Counted from the first letter of the stretch, positions 7,620 through 16,298 are shown. The stretch: DNA of 41,036 nucleotides from an uncultured Eubacteriales bacterium (GCA_910586105.1 CAJUGU010000020.1:1-41036), one strand, 5' to 3'. Made by a program: numbers and translations. Notes: generated by a model not told the origin, from the sequence alone.

Positions 7620-8726
7620 TCATTCCTCCTGCTGGGACTGCGGGCGGCGGCGGCGCGCGCCTCCGCGGCGGCGTTTGCGGTGCGGCTTTTCGTCCTGCTC
7701 CATCGCCTCCGCCAGATCCTCGAATTTGTCGAACATCTCCTGCTGCCGTTCCACCCGGTTTTCCTGCCGCGTCGCATGCTCCTGCCGCGCCACGTGTTCC
7801 GGACGCACCGGATGCTCCTGCCGTTCCGGCTTCTCGCGCGGCTTGCGGCGCGGGGGCTGCTTCGCCTCCTCGTCCGGCTCCGGCGCGGGCACAGGCGGAC
7901 GCCCGCCCTTCGCCTTTCCGGAACGCAGCACCGTACAGTCCGCGCATGCAAACTGCTGCGGCGTGTCGTCGCCCTCCTCGAGCAGCACCCGGCAGGTGCC
8001 GCGCAGCATCTGGGTCGATACGACCGTCCCCCGCCCTTCCGGGGTCTCGACCAGGCTTTCCACCTTGGGAGTCTGCTTTTGCAGCTCGGCGTATACCTCG
8101 TGTTCGTATTTCAGGCAGCACATCAGCCTGCCGCAGGTGCCCGAGATCTTGCTGGGATTCAGGGACAGGTTCTGCTCCTTCGCCATGTTGATCGAAACCG
8201 GCTGGAACTCGTCCAGATAACTCGTGCAGCACAGCTCGCGCCCGCAGATGCCCAGCCCGCCGAGCATCTTCGCCTCGTCGCGCACGCCAATCTGGCGCAG
8301 CTCGATCCGGGTGCGGAAGACCGAAGCAAGGTCCTTGACCAGCTCGCGGAAGTCGACCCGCCCGTCGGCGGTGAAATAAAACAGGATCTTGTTCAGGTCG
8401 AACGTGCATTCGACCGCGACAAGGTTCATCTCCAACCCGTGCGCGGCGATCTTTTCCCGACAGATGCGGTAAGCCTCGCGCGCATGCTGCTCGTTGGCCT
8501 CGATGATCTCATGGTCGGCGCGGGTCGCGATGCGCACCAGCCGCTTGAGCGGCAGCACGACCTCGCCGTCCTCTACCTCATGGTTGCCCTGCACGCATTC
8601 GCCGAACTCCGTACCGCGCGCGGTCTCGACGATCACGTTCTGCCCCGCCTTGACGAGGATGTCCCGCGGGTCGAAATAATAAATTTTCCCGATCTTTTTA
8701 AACCGGACTCCGATAACTGTAGTCAA
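7620..8726 (-). CDS. ricT: PSP1-domain protein RicT (YaaT), Y-complex subunit
   Basis: A 368-residue protein. Residues 1-270 are the PSP1/RicT core, with the paired cysteine motifs ICGRELCC (Cys161, 166, 167) and TCGRLMCC (Cys198, 203, 204), which in B. subtilis help hold iron-sulfur clusters of the RicA-RicF-RicT complex. That complex modulates RNase Y cleavage and sporulation or biofilm phosphorelay. The C-terminal about 90 residues are a low-complexity Arg/Glu/Pro tail (many RPEH and RQE units, ending in an Arg-rich run), which is longer than in B. subtilis. It lies 37 bp after holB in the conserved darA-holB-ricT order. Partner ricA (yaaR family) is not seen at its usual place. Confidence 0.9.
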   Translation of the reverse strand: MTTVIGVRFKKIGKIYYFDPRDILVKAGQNVIVETARGTEFGECVQGNHEVEDGEVVLPLKRLVRIATRADHEIIEANEQHAREAYRICREKIAAHGLEMNLVAVECTFDLNKILFYFTADGRVDFRELVKDLASVFRTRIELRQIGVRDEAKMLGGLGICGRELCCTSYLDEFQPVSINMAKEQNLSLNPSKISGTCGRLMCCLKYEHEVYAELQKQTPKVESLVETPEGRGTVVSTQMLRGTCRVLLEEGDDTPQQFACADCTVLRSGKAKGGRPPVPAPEPDEEAKQPPRRKPREKPERQEHPVRPEHVARQEHATRQENRVERQQEMFDKFEDLAEAMEQDEKPHRKRRRGGARRRRPQSQQEE

Positions 8727-8763
8727 TACTCGATCCTCGATTTTCTGTAGAATATAACGGCGG

Positions 8764-9627
8764 TCAGCGCCGCTCCAAAAAGGCGATGGTATAGGCGTCC
8801 GCCGTCAGCGCGCAGCTCAGCGCCGACGCGGCGGCGTTCAGATCCAGACGCCCGATCAGCGTCCCGCACAGCCCGTACAGCGCGTGCAGTTTCGGCGCGG
8901 TCAGCCGCGCGGCAATCGCCCGCGTCTCTGCCGAAAGCGCCGGCAGCAGCGGCGGCCCCAGTTCCCCGGCGGCAAAGACCGCGTCGCGCAGGGCGGTTTG
9001 CAGCAGCGCCAGCCACGCCTGCTGCTGCGGGCGCGGGAATTTTTCGATCCCGACGACGGCGCGCATCAGCCCGACTTCGCTGCCCTCAGCCAGCGCGCGC
9101 AGATAGGGCGCCAGCGCGGGGAGCAGCGTTTCATCCGGCGCTTCCTCGTCGGGGGGAAGCTGGTAGCGCGTGCAGCGCGACAGGATCGTTTCCAGGATCC
9201 GGTCCGGCTGCTGCGCCAGCAGGACGAAAAAGCAATACCTGGGCGGTTCCTCAAGCACCTTGAGCAGAGCGTTCTGCGCGGGGATGTTCATCCGGTCGGC
9301 GTGCGCGAGCAGGAATACCTTGCGCGCGCCGTCGTTCGGCAGCACGGACGCCTCCGAACGGATGCGCCGGGCGTCGTCGACCCTGACCTCCTCGTCGACC
9401 TCGATCAGGTCGGGATGTACGCCGCCTTCCACCTTCCGGCACGAGATGCAGGAGCCACAAGGCCCCCCGTCCGGGCAAAGCAGGGCGGCGGCGATCGTCC
9501 GCCCCAGCAGGCGGGCGCGCGGCTCCGGCCCGATCAGCAGCGTGCTCTGCGGGAACCGCGCGGCAAGCGCGCCCGTGATATCGCGCTGGAGCGCATCCGG
9601 CAGCCCCAGTGCAGCAAACCCCTTCAC
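8764..9627 (-). CDS. holB: DNA polymerase III subunit delta'
   Basis: A 287-residue clamp-loader subunit. It carries the zinc-binding four-cysteine module (Cys51, 57, 60, 63), the DLIEVDEE and VDDARRIR segments, and the NALLKVLEEPP motif diagnostic of delta'/DnaX-type AAA+ proteins. As usual for delta', the Walker A loop is degraded (IGPEPRARLLG), so it should not hydrolyse ATP. It helps load the beta clamp at the replication fork. The start overlaps the darA stop by four bases (ATGA), indicating coupled translation. Confidence 0.88.
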   Translation of the reverse strand: MKGFAALGLPDALQRDITGALAARFPQSTLLIGPEPRARLLGRTIAAALLCPDGGPCGSCISCRKVEGGVHPDLIEVDEEVRVDDARRIRSEASVLPNDGARKVFLLAHADRMNIPAQNALLKVLEEPPRYCFFVLLAQQPDRILETILSRCTRYQLPPDEEAPDETLLPALAPYLRALAEGSEVGLMRAVVGIEKFPRPQQQAWLALLQTALRDAVFAAGELGPPLLPALSAETRAIAARLTAPKLHALYGLCGTLIGRLDLNAAASALSCALTADAYTIAFLERR

Positions 9628-9947
9628 AGCTTTTCAAACCGTTCGACATCCAGCACGAAGACGGTCGCGCCGCCGACTTCGACCTGCACCGGCATTGTCG
9701 GATAAAAGCCCATGCCGAGTTCGGTCGTGGTCGGCATGATCTGGCGGCGCTTGCGGCAGTGTTCGCGGATGATGCCGAAGGCGTCCTCGAGCCGGGTCTC
9801 GTCAAGGCCGATCAGCACGGTTACGTTGCCGGCCTTCAGGAAGCCGCCGGTGGTCGCAAGTTTGGTCACGGAAAAGCCTGCCTTCGTCAGGGCAGAGATC
9901 ACGCTCTGGGAATCGTCATAGTTGATGATCGCGAGCATCATTTTCAT
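9624..9947 (-). CDS. darA: Cyclic-di-AMP receptor (DarA/PstA, YaaQ family)
   Basis: A 107-residue PII-like protein that binds cyclic di-AMP in Firmicutes. It begins MKMMLAIINYDDSQSVISAL and contains the family's GF-x-VTKLATTGGFLKAGN segment and a MPTTTELGMGFYPTMPVQV region. ATG at 9947 is preferred to a TTG at 9965 because an AGAGG site lies about 8 nt upstream and homologues start at this point. It sits in the classic yaaQ-holB-yaaT neighbourhood and overlaps holB by ATGA. Its downstream target is not settled in the family. Confidence 0.9.
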   Translation of the reverse strand: MKMMLAIINYDDSQSVISALTKAGFSVTKLATTGGFLKAGNVTVLIGLDETRLEDAFGIIREHCRKRRQIMPTTTELGMGFYPTMPVQVEVGGATVFVLDVERFEKL

Positions 9948-10051
9948 AAGGAACGCCTCTTTCAATGGTCTGGAAGTGCGGAACGCCGGTTTCAGAACCC
10001 GCGCCGCCGGACGGGCTGCGAAGGAACGGCGGGCCTTCCGGCAGTGTCGTT

Positions 10052-11473
10052 TCAGGTACCGCCAGCGGCGGACGGTCTCCCTCCCTCCGCGACGGCTTCT
10101 ACCCTATTATAACATCTTTTCCGCAACAATTCAATCTGTGCGGCGCCAATTTCCTCGCCCGGATACAAAAGCGGTACGCCGGGCGGATAGGGCGTGACCG
10201 GGCGGGCGCAGATCCGTCCCAGCGCGTCCGCCACCGGGATGTTTTCCCGCTGGGCAAACCACGCCTCCCGCACCGGCATCCGCCGCACCGGCAGCTCCCA
10301 AGCCCCGGCCGGCTCCGGGAGCGGCGCGGGCTGTACCCGTTTCGCCAGCTTTGCGATCGCCTGCCGCAGGCGCATGACGCTGCCCGCCGAATCCGCGCCC
10401 GTCAGGATGAAAACCACATTGCGGTCGTCCGCCATCTCGCAGGCGACCGTGAATTCGCCAAACAGCGTATCCGCCAGCGCGCGGCCGGTCAGATTGGTCC
10501 CCGCCGTGCTGACGGTCAGGCGGCAGGGGTCGAACTGGTACGGAACCATGAACGGTTCGAGCGTGAGGAAGGGCGTTTCGTAGGCGACCAGCCGCCGGAT
10601 GCCCGCGCAGGCGTCCGCCGACAGGCGGAAGGAGGACGCGCCCTGCCCCTCCGCCCAGGCGCGCGCGAGGTCGAGCGAGCACAGGATCGGATAGCTTGGC
10701 GACGAGGTGCCGAACAAGGAAGTCGCTTCCCGCAGCGCTTCGCCGTCCGCGCCCTCCCCCAGCAGCAGGAACGCCCCCTGCCCCAGACACGGCAGGGTCT
10801 TATGCGCCGACATGACCGCGTAATCCGCCCCCTGCTGCACCGCCGTCTGCAAGCGCACCGCCGGGAAATGGGCGGCGTGCGCGGCGTCCACCAGCAGCTT
10901 TTTGCCGCGCGCATGGCACAGCCCGGCCAATGCTTCCAATGGCTGGCAGACCCCATAATAATTCGGCGAAGTGACCAGCAGCGCCGACGCTTCCGGATGC
11001 GCGTCAAGCGCGGCCTCGACCGCCGCAGGGTCGAGCGCCGACGGGATCCCAAACGGTTCAATCTCCGGCGGGACGAGGAAATGCGGCGTCAGGTCGAGCA
11101 GCGCCAGCGCCGTACAAATCGATTTATGGCACACGCGGTCGACCAGCAGCGCGCCGCCCGGCGCGACCGCCGCCGCGATCATCGACAGCACGCCCTGCGT
11201 CGAGCCGCAGGTCAGGAAAAAGCAGTCGGCGGCGTGATAAAAGCGGGCGGCGGCAAGCTCGGCGGCGCGGATCGGGCCTTCCCCCGTATACAGGTTGCCG
11301 GTGCCGTAGGTCTCGGTGAAATCGATCGTGAACACCTCGGAAAAGGTCTGGAAGATCGGCTCCCCCTTGTGCCCGGGCATGTGGAAGCGCGCGCTGCCGC
11401 TTTCGCTGAGCAGGTTCATGGCATGGAACAGCGGCGCAGTCGCGTCGGGCAGGGTGTCTTTGAAGCGTTTCAT
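10052..11473 (-). CDS. Orn/Lys/Arg decarboxylase family protein (YaaO-like)
   Basis: A 473-residue fold-type I PLP enzyme. Asp196 and His199 in LLVDAAHAAH and Lys225 in SAHKTLPCLGQG match the cofactor-binding aspartate, histidine and Schiff-base lysine. GTGNLYTGEGPI, a family hallmark, is near residue 57. The C-terminal substrate and oligomer domain is shorter than in inducible decarboxylases, as in biosynthetic or YaaO-type proteins. The gene overlaps the queG stop by four bases. Its place just before darA-holB-ricT copies the B. subtilis yaaO-tmk-yaaQ order, but tmk is missing here. Whether it decarboxylates arginine, lysine or something else is unknown. Confidence 0.85.
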   Translation of the reverse strand: MKRFKDTLPDATAPLFHAMNLLSESGSARFHMPGHKGEPIFQTFSEVFTIDFTETYGTGNLYTGEGPIRAAELAAARFYHAADCFFLTCGSTQGVLSMIAAAVAPGGALLVDRVCHKSICTALALLDLTPHFLVPPEIEPFGIPSALDPAAVEAALDAHPEASALLVTSPNYYGVCQPLEALAGLCHARGKKLLVDAAHAAHFPAVRLQTAVQQGADYAVMSAHKTLPCLGQGAFLLLGEGADGEALREATSLFGTSSPSYPILCSLDLARAWAEGQGASSFRLSADACAGIRRLVAYETPFLTLEPFMVPYQFDPCRLTVSTAGTNLTGRALADTLFGEFTVACEMADDRNVVFILTGADSAGSVMRLRQAIAKLAKRVQPAPLPEPAGAWELPVRRMPVREAWFAQRENIPVADALGRICARPVTPYPPGVPLLYPGEEIGAAQIELLRKRCYNRVEAVAEGGRPSAAGGT

Positions 11474-12318
11474 AAAGGCGGCCTCCGTTTCGGGACGTTT
11501 TCACATTCCGGCTCCCCGGGGCGGGAGCCCTGTTTGAGTTCCAGATTGCGGCGCAGCGGCGCGGGGCCGCGCCAAGTGAAAGCGCGGTCGGGATACCGCT
11601 CCAGAAAGAGCCTGCGGGTCAGGCCGTCCAGCCCGTCCAGCGTCAGGGCGTCGATCAGGCCGTCGCGGAAGGCCAGGATTTCGGTTTGCATCACATCGCG
11701 GTTCATCGGGCACGCGTGTTGGCAGAGATCGCAACCCCAGATCAGCGGGTGGCGGCGCAGCTGTTCCGCTTCCTCCGGCGAAAGCGCCCCGTTCCTCTGG
11801 GTCAGCGCGGAAAGGCAGCGCGAAGCATCGACGCCGCCCTCCCCCAGCGCGGCGGACGGGCATGCCTTCCGGCATGCGCCGCATTTCCGGCAGGGGCGCG
11901 GCTCCTGCGGTTCCACCGGACAGGGACGGTCGGTGACGATCGTCCCGATGAATACATAGCTTCCATAGTCCTTGTGGATCAGCAGGCCGTTTTCACCGGC
12001 CATGCCCAGCCCCGCCAACGCCGCAGCGCGCACCTCGGGGAGCGGGGAATCATCCGCCAGTACGGCGAATGTATTGTTTGGATACCATGCGCGGAGGTCT
12101 TCCGCGACCGGCGACAGCGCGTCCCGTATGACCGTATGGTAATCCCGCCCCCGCGCGTACAGCGACAGGTTGCCCGAACGCTCCCCCGCGTAATACGGGA
12201 ACAGGAACACCAGCGCCGTCCGCGCCTTCGGGCAGAGCTTGTCCAGCCAGCCGCGGGCGTGTGGATCCAGCCGCAGCGCATCGATCGGACACGCCCCGGC
12301 GGCGCAAACCCCCTCCAT
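11470..12318 (-). CDS. queG: Epoxyqueuosine reductase-like iron-sulfur protein (QueG type)
   Basis: A 282-residue protein with the QueG layout: an N-terminal cobalamin-binding DUF1730-like region (DDSPLPEVRAAALAGLG, then GSYVFIGTIVTD) and a C-terminal double [4Fe-4S] ferredoxin region (CRKCGACRKACP at about 142-153 and CDLCQHACP at about 195). QueG reduces epoxyqueuosine to queuosine in tRNA. The protein lacks the C-terminal HEAT-like extension and is shorter than the usual 310-390 residues, and the conserved G-K-N of the family is here AGEN. It may be a QueG-like paralogue rather than the true enzyme. It has an AAGGAGGAAGG site before ATG 12318. Confidence 0.72.
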   Translation of the reverse strand: MEGVCAAGACPIDALRLDPHARGWLDKLCPKARTALVFLFPYYAGERSGNLSLYARGRDYHTVIRDALSPVAEDLRAWYPNNTFAVLADDSPLPEVRAAALAGLGMAGENGLLIHKDYGSYVFIGTIVTDRPCPVEPQEPRPCRKCGACRKACPSAALGEGGVDASRCLSALTQRNGALSPEEAEQLRRHPLIWGCDLCQHACPMNRDVMQTEILAFRDGLIDALTLDGLDGLTRRLFLERYPDRAFTWRGPAPLRRNLELKQGSRPGEPECENVPKRRPPL

Positions 12319-12416
12319 CTTTCCCTTCCTCCTTCTTTCCGGCGACAGCCTCAGCTTGCCCGGTTTCGGGCGATTTTAACGCCTTCGTTTTTTGCAGCAC
12401 AAGCCCCGCGCCGCCT

Positions 12417-12779
12417 TCACAGGATCACGACCGTGACGCCGTTGTTGTGGCGTTCCAGATCGGGATCGCCGCGCAGGGCCGGGCAAAGGTCGAGCGCCCG
12501 ACGGGTGTCTTCATCAAAGATCGACAGGCGTTCCCCCGGGATGTAAAACTTGAGATACCCCCGTCCTTTGTAGGTCTCCAGCTGGCGGCGCACCGCCGGA
12601 CGCAGTTTCCCTCCGCGCCCCGACGAACCGAAGCCGTGGATCAGCTTCAGCGCCTTGATCCGGGAACCGCGCACAAGGCGAAGCTCCATTTGCAGCCGCG
12701 CAAGCGCGTCCTGCACCGAAGGGCGCCCCTCCTCTAAGTTTACTTTTTTGACCTGGCTCATGCTGCCCCATCCATTCAT
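12417..12779 (-). CDS. Smr-domain-like protein
   Basis: A 120-residue small protein with a single Smr-type domain. The C-terminal hallmark is seen as LKLIHGFGSSGRGGKLRPAV, corresponding to the HGxGxGxLR loop of MutS2/Smr nucleases. The N-terminal LDLHG motif, whose histidine or aspartate is important in active Smr nucleases, is replaced by VNLEEG. It may therefore bind nucleic acid without cutting it. ATG 12779 has an AAAGG site; an internal ATG at 12761 is an alternative. It lies between the GNAT and queG genes in the same direction. Confidence 0.7.
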   Translation of the reverse strand: MNGWGSMSQVKKVNLEEGRPSVQDALARLQMELRLVRGSRIKALKLIHGFGSSGRGGKLRPAVRRQLETYKGRGYLKFYIPGERLSIFDEDTRRALDLCPALRGDPDLERHNNGVTVVIL

Positions 12780-12825
12780 TTTTGATTCCTTTCGGCATAC
12801 GGCGCGCGCCGCTCCGCCGAGACGT

Positions 12826-13344
12826 TCAAAGCGCTGTCTCCCAACCGGTTTCGCGCAGGACGGCTCCGCCGTCTATCGCTTCCTCATAAACGCCCGCCGC
12901 CTTTGTAAAGCCGTTCTTTTCGTACAGGCGGATCGCAGGCGCGTTGCTTTCCGCGACGAACAGCCGCAGCGTTCCCGCGCCCGACAAGCGGGCGGTCTCC
13001 TTTGCCTTGCCAAGCATCCGGATTCCCAGCCCTTGCCCCAGCCGGCCTACGCAAACGCCCAGCCGTTCCAAATATAAAGCTTTCCGCCCGGTATGGCGCC
13101 ATCCCACCGCGTCTGCACCAGCATTCGTATCGCTGAGCGCAAACGCCGCCACAATGCCGTTTTCATCGAGCAGGAGGTAAAGGCGGCGCCGCCGGATATC
13201 TTCCTCGAAAACCATACAGGGATACCATTCATCCCAAATCGACAGCCCACGGTGGAGCATGTGCCGGACGATGTCCTCATATACCGCCTTCACCTGCGGC
13301 AGATCCTGCATGACTGCCCGCCGGAACAGCTCGTTTTTTTGCAT
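12826..13344 (-). CDS. GNAT family N-acetyltransferase
   Basis: A 172-residue acetyl-CoA-dependent acyltransferase. The GNAT core motif A appears as LERLGVCVGRLGQGLGIRML (about residues 92-111), covering beta4 and the pyrophosphate loop (Q/R-x-x-G-x-G/A form R-L-G-Q-G-L-G). Motif B appears as VAESNAPAIRLYEKNGF, which is typical of the family. Substrate is unknown. The first third (VYEDIVRHMLHRGLSIWDEW) is typical of small-molecule GNATs of gut Clostridia. It is in the minus-strand run with the glutamine amidotransferase gene 18 bp upstream, so the two are probably cotranscribed. Confidence 0.85.
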   Translation of the reverse strand: MQKNELFRRAVMQDLPQVKAVYEDIVRHMLHRGLSIWDEWYPCMVFEEDIRRRRLYLLLDENGIVAAFALSDTNAGADAVGWRHTGRKALYLERLGVCVGRLGQGLGIRMLGKAKETARLSGAGTLRLFVAESNAPAIRLYEKNGFTKAAGVYEEAIDGGAVLRETGWETAL

Positions 13345-13362
13345 ATCCGGTCCCTTCCGTTC

Positions 13363-14058
13363 CTAGCCGCAGCGCAGCCCGCCGTCGGGCTGCGCTCTGC
13401 ACAATCCTACGAAGTGCGCGAACAGGCGCAGGTGATCGGTCGGTACGTCCGCGCAAAGCCCCGCGATCATACGCTCGGGGTGCCACTGCACCGCGAAGAC
13501 CGGCAGGCTTTCGTGTTCGACCGCTTCGGCCGTGCCGTCCGCCGAAGCCGCCGTCGCCCGAAGCCCCCGCGCCAGCTCCCCCACCGCCTGATGATGCCAG
13601 CTGTTGGTCAAAAACGCACCGCCGCAAAGCGTTTCGATCCGGCTTCCCGGAACGGCGGTTACGGCATGGCTGACGCCGTCCGCATGATCCGGGATGTGCT
13701 GCCGCAGCGTCCCGCCAAAGTACACGTTCAGCAACTGGATGCCCCGGCAAATGCCAAAAACCGGGCGTTCCCGCCGAATGAACGCATCGGCAAGCGCGAA
13801 TTCTTCCACATCGCGCGTTTCGTCGATTTCGTCCGTCGGGAGCCGCTGCGCACCGTAACGCGCCGGGTCAACGTCTCCCCCGCCGATCAGCAGCAGCCCC
13901 GAAAACCGCTCCGCAAGCGCTTCGGCCTCGCCGCCCGCAAAAATGGCCGGTAGCCCGCCCGCCTTTGCGACCGCTTCGCCGTACAGTACCGAGGCCGCGC
14001 GCCGCGCCGAATATTGGTTCGGTTGACGGCCTGCGGATAACAAGATCAATGGCTGCAT
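13363..14058 (-). CDS. Gamma-glutamyl-gamma-aminobutyrate hydrolase family (peptidase C26) protein
   Basis: A 231-residue class I glutamine amidotransferase-like hydrolase of the PuuD/C26 group. The nucleophile elbow is PVFGICRGIQLLNV with Cys104, and the His-Glu pair of the triad is in QWHPERM (His193, Glu195). The oxyanion region LLLIGGGDVDP is also typical. Such enzymes split gamma-glutamyl amides such as gamma-glutamyl-GABA. No putrescine pathway genes are nearby, so the substrate is open. It is the first gene of the minus-strand run and has an AAGGAG site before ATG 14058. Confidence 0.85.
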   Translation of the reverse strand: MQPLILLSAGRQPNQYSARRAASVLYGEAVAKAGGLPAIFAGGEAEALAERFSGLLLIGGGDVDPARYGAQRLPTDEIDETRDVEEFALADAFIRRERPVFGICRGIQLLNVYFGGTLRQHIPDHADGVSHAVTAVPGSRIETLCGGAFLTNSWHHQAVGELARGLRATAASADGTAEAVEHESLPVFAVQWHPERMIAGLCADVPTDHLRLFAHFVGLCRAQPDGGLRCG

Positions 14059-14148
14059 AAAATTCTCCTTTTCGCAAAAAAATATCTGAATAACGCGCGC
14101 TTCTGCGCATTTGGGATCTGCAACAGCCTGTAGATTTCAGCAATAATA

Positions 14149-14177
14149 TTTACAGGACGTGAATTTACTGGTATAAT
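14149..14177 (+). promoter_or_regulatory. Promoter of the Na/Pi symporter gene (shared module, copy 1)
   Basis: TTTACA (14149-14154), 17-bp spacer, TATAAT (14172-14177), with a TGG just before the -10. Positions 14149-14188 match the HAD-gene promoter at 17854-17893 at 34 of 40 bases, including non-core positions. Confidence 0.8.
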
Positions 14178-14210
14178 GATAATACAAGCTAATCCGAGAA
14201 GATGCTGTGG

Positions 14211-14362
14211 CGGACAGGGCCGTTCGCAGGAACGGTTTGGGATGCGCCCTTTCCCCGCCGCAGCGGTGATGAAGTTTTTACTCGATTTTTTTACAAAAAA
14301 ATCGCGGGTGCAGGGCAGAGCCCTGCCGCCGTCCGCGCAGGACGCCGCCCCGGCGAGGGGCA
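14211..14362 (-). repeat. Dispersed hairpin repeat, copy E, in the nptA 5' leader
   Basis: On the minus strand this aligns with copy D (80-250) on both sides of an extra block. The shared parts are the segment around 14330-14350 and the segment at 14227-14260. The central hairpin is GCAGGGC-AGA-GCCCTGC at 14310-14326. The extra block is a perfect AT-rich palindrome, CGATTTTTTT-AC-AAAAAAATCG, at 14283-14304. The copy lies between the promoter and the RBS of the symporter gene, so it would be transcribed in antisense orientation as its 5' leader. Confidence 0.65.
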
Positions 14363-14392
14363 AAACGCAGAAACACTACATGGGAGGAAATC

Positions 14393-16168
14393 ATGGAATT
14401 TGACGCTTTATCCTTAATACGCATGGCAGGAGGGCTAGCCCTGTTCCTGTATGGCATGACCCTGATGGGCAGCGGTCTCGAACGCGCCGCTGGACCCTCG
14501 CTTGAGCATACCTTGGAACGCGTCGCCGGGAATACCTTCCGCGCGCTCGTTACCGGTATCGCCGTGACCGCCGTTATCCAGTCTTCGTCCGCCGCTACCG
14601 TTATGGTCGTCGGCTTCGTCAACGCCGGGATCTTGACCCTCCGTCAGTCGGTCGGCGTCATCCTCGGCGCAAATATCGGTACCACCATTACTGCTCAGCT
14701 CCTGCGCCTCGATTCCTCCGGCGCCGTCGGCGACAGTCTCCCTCTTCAGCTCATCAAACCCAAAAATCTCGCCTGGCTCGCCGTGCTCGCCGGCGTCTGT
14801 GTCCTGCTGCGCGGGAAAGGAAAGCGCAATCGCCCCGGCGCGGAAGTGCTCCTCGGCTTCGGCCTCCTCTTTATCGGCATGGCTACCATGGAGAGCGCAA
14901 TGGCTCCCCTCGCTCAGCTCCCATGGATCCAAAATCTGTTCGCCGCCGCCGCAAATCCCGCCACAGGCGTCCTAGTCGGCGCCGCCGTGACCGCCGTGCT
15001 GCAATCGTCGTCCGCTTCCGTCGGTATCCTCCAAGCCCTGTCGACCACCGGAGCCGTCAGCTGGGCCGCCGCCATCCCCATTATCCTCGGCCAGAACATC
15101 GGCACCTGCGTCACCGCGCTGCTCTCCGCCGCCGGTACCTCCAAAAACGCGCGCCGCGCCGCCTCCATCCACCTCTATTTTAACCTCATCGGTTCCGCCG
15201 CCTTCCTCGTCGGGGTCTATACGTTACAGTATACCATCGGTTTCCCCTTTTTTAAAGAGTCGATCGGCAAAGCCGGGATCGCAAATTTTCACACCCTCTT
15301 CAATGTATGCGCCACCCTCCTGTTCCTCCCCTTCACCGGCGCGCTGGTAAGGCTCGCCGAACGCACCGTTCCCGCCGATCCCCAAGCCCCCGATCCCCTT
15401 GGCAGGCTTGAGCCACGCTTCCTCTACACCCCCTCGCTCGCGCTCGAACAGGCCCGTCTCTGCGTCGCCGACATGGGGCACGCCGCACGCGAGAATGTGG
15501 ACGCCTGCTTGCAGGCCCTCTCCGGCGGTTCCGCGCTCCCCGAAGAACGCTTCGCCAAAAACGAAGCCTTCCTCGACCGTGCCGAGGTTGAGATCGGCAA
15601 ATATCTGGTCGCCATACAAGGCGACCTGCCCGAAGCCTTGCGCCGGATGCACGCCGAATTGCTCCATTCGCTGAGCGACTTTGAAAAAATCGGCGACTAC
15701 GCGCAGAATATTTTTGAACACGCCCGCGATGTCCGCGCCGAAGGGCTGTTCTTCAGCCAAACCGCCGCCGCCGAGCTGCGCGCGATGGGCGCAGCCGTCT
15801 CCGAACAGCTCCGGCTGACCGTCGAAGGCTATGAAACACGGCAGGCCGATACCGCCCGGTTGGTCGAACCTTTAGAGGAAGTCGTCGACGACTTGAAGGA
15901 TCTGCTCAAGGCCCGCCATATCGCAAGGCTCAGCAACGGCGAATGCCGCATTCAAAGCGGCATCGTGTTCCTTGATGTGGTCCACGACCTCGAAAAGATC
16001 GGCGACCATTGCGAAAACCTCGCCGTGTATACCATCCAGCTTTGCGAAGGCAGCGGGCAGTTCGACCCGCATAGCTTTTCCAAACGGGCTTACCGGTCGT
16101 CGGCCGCGTTTCAGGACGCCGTCCAGCGCTGCCGCAATCAGTATCTTGCCCCCGCGGAACAGTTGTAA
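14393..16168 (+). CDS. Na/Pi cotransporter family protein with PhoU-like C-terminus
   Basis: A 591-residue membrane protein of the NptA/YjbB type. Residues 1-320 hold two inverted Na_Pi_cotrans repeats, each with the QSSSA signature (VIQSSSAATVMVVG and VLQSSSASVGIL), in at least eight hydrophobic segments. Residues about 350-560 form a cytoplasmic PhoU-like helical region (LLHSLSDFEKIGDYAQNIFE and HDLEKIGDHCENLAVY, the two E/D-KIGD metal-binding repeats). It probably moves phosphate with sodium. The start is set by TGGGAGG before ATG 14393. A terminator follows at 16299. Confidence 0.9.
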   Translation: MEFDALSLIRMAGGLALFLYGMTLMGSGLERAAGPSLEHTLERVAGNTFRALVTGIAVTAVIQSSSAATVMVVGFVNAGILTLRQSVGVILGANIGTTITAQLLRLDSSGAVGDSLPLQLIKPKNLAWLAVLAGVCVLLRGKGKRNRPGAEVLLGFGLLFIGMATMESAMAPLAQLPWIQNLFAAAANPATGVLVGAAVTAVLQSSSASVGILQALSTTGAVSWAAAIPIILGQNIGTCVTALLSAAGTSKNARRAASIHLYFNLIGSAAFLVGVYTLQYTIGFPFFKESIGKAGIANFHTLFNVCATLLFLPFTGALVRLAERTVPADPQAPDPLGRLEPRFLYTPSLALEQARLCVADMGHAARENVDACLQALSGGSALPEERFAKNEAFLDRAEVEIGKYLVAIQGDLPEALRRMHAELLHSLSDFEKIGDYAQNIFEHARDVRAEGLFFSQTAAAELRAMGAAVSEQLRLTVEGYETRQADTARLVEPLEEVVDDLKDLLKARHIARLSNGECRIQSGIVFLDVVHDLEKIGDHCENLAVYTIQLCEGSGQFDPHSFSKRAYRSSAAFQDAVQRCRNQYLAPAEQL

Positions 16169-16298
16169 GCCGCTGCACGGCGTGCCGTCTGGCGCTGCGC
16201 CGCAGGCCGGGTCTTACGCCGTAAGCCGGCGATTTGGCTTTTCGCCAGAGCGCCTGTCGCAGGTTCCTACACGCCTCCGTCATCCGCAGCCCGGCGCC

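Noticed and set aside
10052..12000. Long plus-strand frames over the decarboxylase and queG-like genes
   Set aside because: High GC produces open antisense frames; only the minus-strand proteins carry catalytic motifs and RBSs.
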